Below, piece by piece: positions 6,428 through 11,664 of a DNA stretch of 11,664 nucleotides. Under the pieces are notes generated by a model. The model had not been told where the DNA came from. It worked only from the letters and a program-made list of their open reading frames with translations, and ran no database searches. This DNA is from Bacteroidota bacterium (lineage in GTDB: Bacteria; Bacteroidota; Bacteroidia; Flavobacteriales; Flavobacteriaceae), in contig JAACDY010000071.1 in assembly GCA_009936675.1 (NCBI GenBank), positions 1-11,664 of the forward strand, in the 5' to 3' direction. The stretch's first letter is position 1, and each line of letters begins with the position of its first letter. Position numbers and translations under genes: made by a program.

Positions 6428-6447
6428 CGACACACTGTATGGTGTCG
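6428..6447 (+). promoter_or_regulatory. Second leader hairpin before the RNase E/G start codon
   Basis: CGACAC (6428-6433) pairs exactly with GTGTCG (6442-6447) around an 8-nt loop, ending 18 nt before the GTG start at 6466. It could influence translation or serve as a site for RNase binding in autoregulation. The position also argues against a start at 6403 or 6439, which would place the hairpin in coding sequence. Confidence 0.4.
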
Positions 6448-6465
6448 TATCTAAAATTCATCAGA

Positions 6466-8025
6466 GTGAATAAAGAACTGATTATACGATCGAATTCCTC
6501 TGCTGTTGATTTTGCACTGCTCAAGGATGGAAAATTAATTGAGCTCAATAAAGAAGTAGATAATAATAAGTTTTCTGTTGGTGACATTTATGCTGCCAAG
6601 ATTAGAAAACCTGTATCCGGTCTCAACGCTGCTTTTGTTGGCGTAGGTCACGAAAAAGATGGTTTTTTACACTATCATGATTTAGGACCCAACCTTCCTA
6701 CTTTATTAAAATATTTTAAACAGGTAAGCTCAGGTAGAACCAAAGATTATTCTTTAAAGAATTTTCGTTTTGAAGAAGAAATTCCCAAGGACGGATCCGT
6801 ACAAGATTATCTAAAGACCCAACAACAGATTCTTGTTCAGATTGTCAAGGAACCCATTTCCACAAAAGGACCAAGGGTCAGTTCAGAATTGTCCCTAGCG
6901 GGCAGATTCATGGTACTGATTCCCTTTTCAGATCGCATTTCGATTTCACAAAAAATCGAGAGTAATGCCGAAAAGAATCGATTAAAAAAGCTGGTCAAAA
7001 GCATCCGACCCAAAGGCTTTGGTGTCATCATAAGAACTGTCGCCAAAGATCAAAAAGTCAAAGAACTGGATGCCGATTTACATCAATTGATGGATCGATG
7101 GAAAAACTTATGTGAGAAATTTGTCAAAGTAGATCAATACCCTACCAAAATTCTCAGTGAGATCAATCGATCCTCCTCTATTTTAAGAGACATTTTTGAT
7201 AATGATTTTACTGGAATCCATGTGGATGATCCGGAAATGTTAGTGGAAATCAAGGATTATTTGAAAACCATTGCACCAGACAAAGTGTCCATTGTCAAGT
7301 ATTTCAAAAACAAGTCAACCCCCATTTTCGATCATTTTGGAGTCGAAAGGCAAATCAAGACCTCATTTGGTAAAACGGTTTCCATGCAAAAAGGTGCTTA
7401 TTTAGTCATCGAACACACCGAAGCGCTGCATGTAATAGACGTTAACAGTGGGAATAGATCCAACAAGGCCAAATCACAAGAACAAACTGCCTTGGAGGTC
7501 AATATGATTGCTGCAAGTGAAATTGCCCGACAATTAAGGTTAAGAGATATGGGAGGTATTATTGTCGTCGACTTTATCGACCTAAATACCAACGAAAATC
7601 GAAAAAAATTATTTGAACATCTTCGAAAGGAGATGGAAAGTGACAGAACCAAACATAAAATTCTGCCACCTTCGCGATTTGGATTGATCCAAATCACCCG
7701 TCAAAGGGTTCGCCCCGAGATGAGTATTAAAACACGAGAACCCAACCCCAACAAAAATGGTGAGGTTGAAGCTCCCATTGTTTTAATAGACAAAATCAAC
7801 GCAGAGCTCGACAAAATCGTCGAGCATAGGCACAACAAAAACAAACAGTTGCAATTGCACCTTCACCCTTTTGTCGCTGCCTATCTAACCAGCGGTTTCC
7901 CCTCCATCCGGTTCAGCTGGTATTTTAAATACAAAAAGTGGGTACGCATAGTACCCCGTGATGCTTACCTTTATTTGGAGTTCCGTTTTCTGGATCAAAA
8001 CAGAAGACTACTCCGAACCAAATAA
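6466..8025 (+). CDS. rng: RNase E/G-family endoribonuclease
   Basis: 519 residues from a GTG start, chosen because family members begin VNKELIIRSN/MNKELIIRSN; ATGs at 6403 and 6439 would add unrelated residues. The S1 RNA-binding domain covers about residues 35-120 (SVGDIYAAKIRKPVSGLNAAFV). The 5'-sensor region includes GRFMVLIP and IIRT (Arg190-Thr191). The DNase I-like core has the magnesium-binding Asp325 (VIDVNSG) and Asp369 (VVDFIDL), 44 apart as in E. coli RNase E. ITRQRVRPE at 410-418 follows. The Zn-link CPxC of E. coli RNase E is absent: the equivalent place reads NPNK near 427-430, and the protein holds one cysteine only. There is no long C-terminal degradosome scaffold, so it is RNase G-like in length. 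It cleaves single-stranded RNA in rRNA processing and mRNA decay. A strong terminator follows at once. Confidence 0.93.
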   Translation: MNKELIIRSNSSAVDFALLKDGKLIELNKEVDNNKFSVGDIYAAKIRKPVSGLNAAFVGVGHEKDGFLHYHDLGPNLPTLLKYFKQVSSGRTKDYSLKNFRFEEEIPKDGSVQDYLKTQQQILVQIVKEPISTKGPRVSSELSLAGRFMVLIPFSDRISISQKIESNAEKNRLKKLVKSIRPKGFGVIIRTVAKDQKVKELDADLHQLMDRWKNLCEKFVKVDQYPTKILSEINRSSSILRDIFDNDFTGIHVDDPEMLVEIKDYLKTIAPDKVSIVKYFKNKSTPIFDHFGVERQIKTSFGKTVSMQKGAYLVIEHTEALHVIDVNSGNRSNKAKSQEQTALEVNMIAASEIARQLRLRDMGGIIVVDFIDLNTNENRKKLFEHLRKEMESDRTKHKILPPSRFGLIQITRQRVRPEMSIKTREPNPNKNGEVEAPIVLIDKINAELDKIVEHRHNKNKQLQLHLHPFVAAYLTSGFPSIRFSWYFKYKKWVRIVPRDAYLYLEFRFLDQNRRLLRTK

Positions 8026-8028
8026 CCC

Positions 8029-8059
8029 AAAACCGCCTTGATGTCAAGGCGGTTTTTTT
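8029..8059. terminator. Strong intrinsic terminator between the convergent RNase E/G and THX genes
   Basis: AAAACCGCCTTG (8029-8040) pairs perfectly with CAAGGCGGTTTT (8045-8056) around a 4-nt loop, and T7 follows at 8053-8059. It starts 4 nt after the RNase stop codon. On the minus strand the stem is followed by T4 only, so it should work well for the RNase gene and less strongly for THX. The THX stop codon (8058-8060) lies in the T run. Confidence 0.85.
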
Positions 8060-8168
8060 ATGCCTTAACCCCATTGATTGATTTGGTCTTCCGCTTTTTG
8101 GGACGACGCACCCCGTTTGAACCTTTAATGATTTTACCTCTTTTTGTCTTTTTGTCGCCTTTGCCCAT
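8058..8168 (-). CDS. Ribosomal protein THX (bTHX), 36 residues
   Basis: The minus-strand frame begins MGKGDKKTKRGKIIKGSNG and ends in a further basic stretch, 36 residues in all, rich in Lys, Arg and Gly. GDKKTKRGKI and GVRRPKK are the signature of the THX protein of the small ribosomal subunit, where it sits in the head and stabilises 16S rRNA packing. The length is typical for Bacteroidota THX. It is a single gene, convergent with the RNase E/G gene and divergent from recX. No clear TAnnTTTG element is visible in the 81 bases upstream. It is easily missed because of its size. Confidence 0.9.
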   Translation of the reverse strand: MGKGDKKTKRGKIIKGSNGVRRPKKRKTKSINGVKA

Positions 8169-8207
8169 AATTTGAGATTTGAGACTTTAATTTAATAAAA
8201 TAAAATC

Positions 8208-8229
8208 TGGAGCTGTTTTTGAAGCTCCA
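8208..8229. promoter_or_regulatory. 7-bp palindrome over the recX -33 element (possible operator)
   Basis: TGGAGCT (8208-8214) and AGCTCCA (8223-8229) are exact reverse complements with an 8-bp spacer. The spacer holds the TTTG at 8218-8221 that fits the -33 element of recX. It lies between the divergent THX and recX genes. If the recX transcript starts near 8250 the repeat is not in its RNA, so a protein-binding site is the better reading. In a longer THX leader it could form a hairpin. Confidence 0.45.
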
Positions 8230-8246
8230 AAAACTTGTTAATTTTG
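8218..8246 (+). promoter_or_regulatory. recX promoter: TTTG (-33) and TAATTTTG (-7)
   Basis: TTTG at 8218-8221 and TAATTTTG at 8239-8246 are separated by 17 nt, within the 17-23 range described for Flavobacterium promoters, and the -7 element matches TAnnTTTG exactly. It is the most complete promoter in the window. Transcription would begin about 8250, the ATG of recX, implying a leaderless or nearly leaderless mRNA. Confidence 0.55.
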
Positions 8247-8249
8247 GCC

Positions 8250-8729
8250 ATGACCAATCCCAAAATTCCCTTAATAGAAATCCAAAAAAAATTAGAGCAT
8301 TATTGCGCCTATCAAGAGCGTTGTCATCAAGAGGTTTCTCAAAAACTCAAAGAGCTGGGCGTATTCGGAACCCCTATGGATACCGTTATTTCTCATTTGA
8401 TTGAGCAAAATTATCTTAACGAAACCCGTTTTGCAGAACACTTTGTCCGCGGAAAATTCAGCATCAAAAAATGGGGAAAAAGGCGACTAGAAAGAGAACT
8501 GAAACAACGCCATATTTCGGATTGGAACATCAAAAATGCAATGAAAGAAATTTCTGATAAAGCCTACTGGGAATCTGGACAGGCTTTGGCCAAAAAGTTT
8601 TGGGAAGCCCATCGTCATCGCCCATTGGCGGAACAAAAGAAAAAGGTCTGGAATGCCATGCAATACCGAGGTTGGGAAACAGAACTGATCATGGAAAATA
8701 TCCTAAGACTGGAACATCAAAAAGAATAA
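8250..8729 (+). CDS. recX: Regulatory protein RecX
   Basis: 159 residues from the ATG at 8250; a TTG at 8235 is a less likely start because it lies upstream of the -7 element. The protein is all-helical and basic, with the RecX pattern of repeated three-helix units. The family core is visible as NYLNETRFAEHFVRGK and KWGKRRLERELKQRHIS, roughly residues 55-90, and a last repeat ends NAMQYRGWETELIMENIL. RecX binds RecA filaments and limits or tunes their activity in recombination and DNA repair. recA is not in the window, so the gene is transcribed apart from it here. The 3' end overlaps that of the convergent TonB receptor gene by 13 nt. Confidence 0.92.
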   Translation: MTNPKIPLIEIQKKLEHYCAYQERCHQEVSQKLKELGVFGTPMDTVISHLIEQNYLNETRFAEHFVRGKFSIKKWGKRRLERELKQRHISDWNIKNAMKEISDKAYWESGQALAKKFWEAHRHRPLAEQKKKVWNAMQYRGWETELIMENILRLEHQKE

Positions 8730-10561
8730 CGCAATCCCAAAAGCCCATTACCCTTTGGCATCGGAACCAAATTCGACTCCCAATATTCTGTATTGAAAAT
8801 ATTATTAAAATATAAACTCACTTCCAATTGATTTAGCATCCATCTGGCAGAAGCATCCATTACTGAATATCCGTCCCCAACGGTTCTTTCTACGAATTTA
8901 TAGACAAAATTGGTGCTTAAGTTTTTAGAAATTGGGAAGTAGTAACTACCAACAAAATGATGTTTTAAGTCATTATTAATAGAATATCGAGAGAAGTTAT
9001 AACCGCTATTTTCTAAGTTATTTTCCAAATAGGAATAACTGATCTTAAATTCGTGATTTAGGGAGTAGATTTCAATTCTGTGTGTGAGTTCGAAATCGAT
9101 TCCTTGGGTATTGACCTGCTGAATATTTTCAGCCTTAAAGGGGATGCTGTCGTCATTACTGTTTTTGACATAGTCTATGAGATTTTTGGCCTTTCGACTA
9201 TAGAAGGCTAAAGAGACATTGACTTTAGGGCTGGTATAGCGCACTCCAATCTCATTGGAAAGAGCTTCTTCAGGTTTTAAATCGGCATTACCAACAGTAG
9301 TTCTATCAGAATAGAACAGGTCTGTAAAAGTAGGGATTCGAAAGGTAGCCCCTGAATTTCCATAAAGTCTCAACTTAGGATTGAGTTGCCAACCCAGATC
9401 AATCCCGGGAAAGCTATGCGTTCCAAAATCAGAAAAATAGTTGGCCGCAATCCCTGGGGTGATGTCCACCTTGTTGTTAAAGAGGTAAAATCGATGTTCT
9501 AAAAAAAAGTTCATCATGGTTCGACTGCGATCCCCCAAATTGTTGCTACGGATACTAACACGCGAAATATCAACGCCCATACCCGTCAATCCCCAATCCG
9601 ATGCAACAGAGGTGTCAAAAGCTGCCCCTACTTTGTTGGTTACATGAAGATTACGGTATATTTCTGGTTTGTTGCGAATGTATTCGTACATGTCCTGCCC
9701 CCTTCTCCAATAGACCTTGGGTTTAAAAATCCAATTGCCTTTAGTACGTCTTTGAGACAATGAAACTAAACTGGCTTGGGTTTCCTCATATTGATCTACG
9801 GCCGATGCGTTGGCGTAAAAACCGTTGGCTCCGAACTTTCGTCCTGAATGAGTCGCAATAAAATCTAAGGGCGTTTTGTGACGATTAAAACTAGATTTGA
9901 CAAAAAATTGATTGTAATCATAGTCGGTATTGTAGCGATAGCCATCGGAGGTGTTTCTGGAAACAAATCCTAGTACGCTGGTTTTCTCGGTAGTATTGCC
10001 CACAAAAATAGAACCGTTGGTTTGGTCATAGTTCCCTTTTTGCAAATCCAAGGTCAATGTTCTAGGGGTCTCTTTTTTGGTTACCACATTTATGGCTCCT
10101 GTAAAAGCATTTTGACCATATGCTCTAGAAGCGGGGCCTTTGATGATTTCGATGCGTTCGATCATTTGGGGTGGTGGGAGAAAGTTAAGGGTATGGTGTC
10201 CTGTCTGAGCATCGTCTAGTTTGATCCCGTCAATAAGTAAAAGGGTTTGGTCGAAAGTACCCCCGCGAATGTTAAGATCGGCTTGTGTCGCTCCGGCTCC
10301 CCTTCTTTTGATGTCTATCCCAGCGACTTGTTGCAATAGATCAACCACATGGGTGACTCCACTTTGTTGAATTTGATCGGCTGTTAGAATCTGAACGGTT
10401 TTGGAATTCTGATATAGAGGTATCTCCAATCGGTTGGAAGAAAGAATAACTTCCTTAAGCTTTTGGGTGGGAAGAGAATCAATATCCGCTTTGTACTGGG
10501 GGTGGGCCCAACTGACCACAAAAAAAAGACATAGGAGGCTTATTGAGTGTGTTTTTTTCAT
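8717..10561 (-). CDS. TonB-dependent outer-membrane receptor, BtuB-like
   Basis: 614 residues from the ATG at 10561; a TTG two codons upstream is less likely. A signal peptide covers about residues 1-19 (MKKTHSISLLCLFF to SWA). The plug domain is about 37-163, with the DLLQQVAGIDI, DLNIRGGTFDQTLLLIDG and ERIEIIKGPASRAYG motifs. The rest is a 22-strand-type beta barrel closing with GLRYSF, a C-terminal Phe as expected for BAM-assembled proteins. There is no N-terminal carboxypeptidase-like domain and no SusD partner, so it is not a SusC glycan transporter. It is closest to BtuB/vitamin B12-type or siderophore-type receptors, but the ligand cannot be told. It lies 29 nt behind atpC on the same strand and may be co-transcribed with it. 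Confidence 0.9.
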   Translation of the reverse strand: MKKTHSISLLCLFFVVSWAHPQYKADIDSLPTQKLKEVILSSNRLEIPLYQNSKTVQILTADQIQQSGVTHVVDLLQQVAGIDIKRRGAGATQADLNIRGGTFDQTLLLIDGIKLDDAQTGHHTLNFLPPPQMIERIEIIKGPASRAYGQNAFTGAINVVTKKETPRTLTLDLQKGNYDQTNGSIFVGNTTEKTSVLGFVSRNTSDGYRYNTDYDYNQFFVKSSFNRHKTPLDFIATHSGRKFGANGFYANASAVDQYEETQASLVSLSQRRTKGNWIFKPKVYWRRGQDMYEYIRNKPEIYRNLHVTNKVGAAFDTSVASDWGLTGMGVDISRVSIRSNNLGDRSRTMMNFFLEHRFYLFNNKVDITPGIAANYFSDFGTHSFPGIDLGWQLNPKLRLYGNSGATFRIPTFTDLFYSDRTTVGNADLKPEEALSNEIGVRYTSPKVNVSLAFYSRKAKNLIDYVKNSNDDSIPFKAENIQQVNTQGIDFELTHRIEIYSLNHEFKISYSYLENNLENSGYNFSRYSINNDLKHHFVGSYYFPISKNLSTNFVYKFVERTVGDGYSVMDASARWMLNQLEVSLYFNNIFNTEYWESNLVPMPKGNGLLGLRYSF

Positions 10562-10590
10562 GACCAATAAAATTTTAGTGATGAAATAAA

Positions 10591-10869
10591 TTAATCTGCA
10601 AGCAGGATCAATTTATTGTTCCTCATTTCAACAGTACCAGAACTGATTTCAAATAGGGTGGTGTTTTCGTCCTGTTTTTTAAACTTGTTTTGAACGGCAT
10701 GATCCAACTCCATTTTGCCAGAAATAGTGACGGTTCCCTCTTTGAGGGTGGAAACAATAGGAGCGTGGTTATTGAGCATTTGAAAAGACCCCGTAGTTCC
10801 GGGAACAATTACTGAGTCAACTTCACCACTAAACAAGGTGGCTTCAGGGGAAACGATTTCTAAGTGCAT
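10591..10869 (-). CDS. atpC: ATP synthase F1 epsilon subunit, N-terminal domain only
   Basis: 92 residues, beginning MHLEIVSPEATLFSGEV and including VIVPGTTGSFQMLNNHAPI, the conserved beta-sandwich that contacts gamma and the c-ring. E. coli epsilon has about 139 residues; the C-terminal helical hairpin that can block rotation is absent. The frame ends cleanly in a stop codon with no sign of frameshift, and short epsilon subunits are usual in Bacteroidota. Its ATG shares one base with the atpD stop (TAATG), which suggests coupled translation. Confidence 0.95.
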   Translation of the reverse strand: MHLEIVSPEATLFSGEVDSVIVPGTTGSFQMLNNHAPIVSTLKEGTVTISGKMELDHAVQNKFKKQDENTTLFEISSGTVEMRNNKLILLAD

Positions 10870-11664
10870 TATACTTCAGCTAACATTTTTTCACCGGCCT
10901 CGATGGCATCTTCGATGGTTCCTTTGAGGTTAAAGGCTGCTTCTGGTAGGTGGTCTAACTCACCGTCCATGATCATATTAAATCCTTTGATGGTATCTTT
11001 GATGTCCACCAATACTCCAGGAATTCCTGTAAACTGTTCTGCTACATGGAAAGGCTGAGAAAGGAAACGTTGCACCCTTCTAGCTCTGGATACGGCCAAT
11101 TTGTCTTCTTCCGAAAGCTCTTCCATTCCCAAAATGGCAATGATATCTTGTAATTCTTTATAGCGTTGCAACAACTCCTTAACCTTTTGGGCACAGTTGT
11201 AATGATCGTCACCTAAAATATCTGCCGTCAGGATTCTTGAAGTAGAATCCAAAGGATCTACTGCGGGGTATATCCCCAACTCGGCAATTTTACGGGACAA
11301 TACAGTAGTCGCATCCAAGTGGGCAAAGGTGGTCGCAGGTGCAGGATCTGTCAGGTCATCTGCGGGTACATATACGGCCTGAACAGAGGTAATGGATCCT
11401 TTTTTAGTGGAGGTAATTCTTTCTTGCATGGCACCCATTTCTGTGGCCAAAGTGGGTTGATAACCTACCGCCGAGGGCATACGTCCCAAAAGGGCGGAAA
11501 CCTCAGAACCGGCCTGAGTAAATCGGAAAATATTATCTACAAAGAAAAGTACATCTTTTCCCTGTCCGTCTCCTGCTCCATCCCTAAAATATTCTGCAAT
11601 GGTCAGACCAGAAAGTGCAACACGGGCTCTTGCTCCGGGAGGCTCATTCATCTGTCCAAAAACA
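10869..11664 (-). CDS. atpD: ATP synthase F1 beta subunit, C-terminal part
   Basis: 264 residues are visible; the start and the Walker A loop lie beyond the right edge. The seen part includes FGQMNEPPGARARV, the Walker B region DVLFFVDNIFRF, GRMPSAVGYQPTLATEMG, the VPADDLTDPAP and VDPLDSTSRIL blocks, and the C-terminal lever MEELSEEDKLAVSRARR, where the usual DELSEED reads EELSEED. Beta carries the catalytic nucleotide sites of F1. atpD and atpC stand without the other atp genes on this side, as is common in Bacteroidota, where the remaining genes form a separate cluster. Confidence 0.97.
   Translation of the reverse strand, partial: VFGQMNEPPGARARVALSGLTIAEYFRDGAGDGQGKDVLFFVDNIFRFTQAGSEVSALLGRMPSAVGYQPTLATEMGAMQERITSTKKGSITSVQAVYVPADDLTDPAPATTFAHLDATTVLSRKIAELGIYPAVDPLDSTSRILTADILGDDHYNCAQKVKELLQRYKELQDIIAILGMEELSEEDKLAVSRARRVQRFLSQPFHVAEQFTGIPGVLVDIKDTIKGFNMIMDGELDHLPEAAFNLKGTIEDAIEAGEKMLAEV

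Noticed and set aside
6403..6465. Extended N-terminus of the RNase E/G protein from the ATG at 6403 or 6439
   Set aside because: Family proteins start at the NKELIIRSN segment. The extra residues are unlike any relative and would overlap a hairpin in the leader.
8219..8404. 61-codon plus-strand frame overlapping the start of recX
   Set aside because: It is out of frame with recX, starts at a TTG in the promoter region, and shows no domain.
1..11664. CRISPR array, tRNA or rRNA gene, insertion sequence, prophage or known defence locus
   Set aside because: No regularly spaced direct repeats, no cloverleaf or rRNA core sequence, no transposase, integrase or phage protein among the frames. The genes are core functions.

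Overview
This window looks like a piece of a Flavobacteriaceae (Bacteroidota) chromosome. The evidence is the gliding genes gldD and gldE behind mutY and ssb, a short flavobacterial-type THX ribosomal protein, an ATP synthase epsilon subunit with only the N-terminal domain, several promoter elements of the Bacteroidota type TAnnTTTG, and no clear Shine-Dalgarno sequences in front of the genes. The genus cannot be fixed from the sequence alone. The content is almost all core, housekeeping DNA.

Layout. (1) 1-1486, plus strand: the C-terminal two thirds of an M16 (insulinase-family) peptidase, cut by the window edge. (2) 1487-2011: an AT-rich stretch with no convincing gene. (3) 2012-2377, plus: a small lipoprotein with a heavy-metal-associated domain. 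(4) 5785-2374, minus: mutY, ssb, gldE and gldD, a tightly packed group. ssb has a candidate internal promoter, and gldE and gldD overlap by 4 nt. (5) 5786-5911: a divergent promoter region serving mutY (minus) and an HU gene (plus). (6) 5912-8025, plus: HU, a 29-residue very basic protein that is probably ribosomal, and an RNase E/G-family endoribonuclease. (7) 8029-8059: a strong hairpin terminator between the RNase gene and a convergent 36-residue THX gene (8168-8058, minus). (8) 8250-8729, plus: recX, with a well-formed promoter whose upstream element lies inside a palindrome. (9) 10561-8717, minus: a BtuB-like TonB-dependent outer-membrane receptor. (10) 11664-10591, minus: the end of atpD and all of atpC, directly upstream of the receptor gene.

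How the genes fit together. MutY, SSB, RecX and HU are DNA repair, recombination or nucleoid proteins. The 29-residue protein, THX and RNase E/G belong to ribosome and RNA metabolism. GldD and GldE serve gliding and type IX secretion. AtpD/AtpC and the TonB receptor are energy and envelope functions. I found no CRISPR array, tRNA, rRNA, transposase, phage gene, toxin-antitoxin pair or recognisable defence locus.

I did not find a new multi-gene system. The points most worth a second look are small. They are the palindrome-embedded recX promoter, an inverted repeat across the ssb promoter, the two very short basic ribosomal-type genes, two hairpins before the RNase E/G gene, the missing Zn-link cysteines in that RNase, the CxxxC metal-binding loop of the HMA lipoprotein, and a recurring layout in which the promoter -7 element ends 3-4 nt before the start codon.
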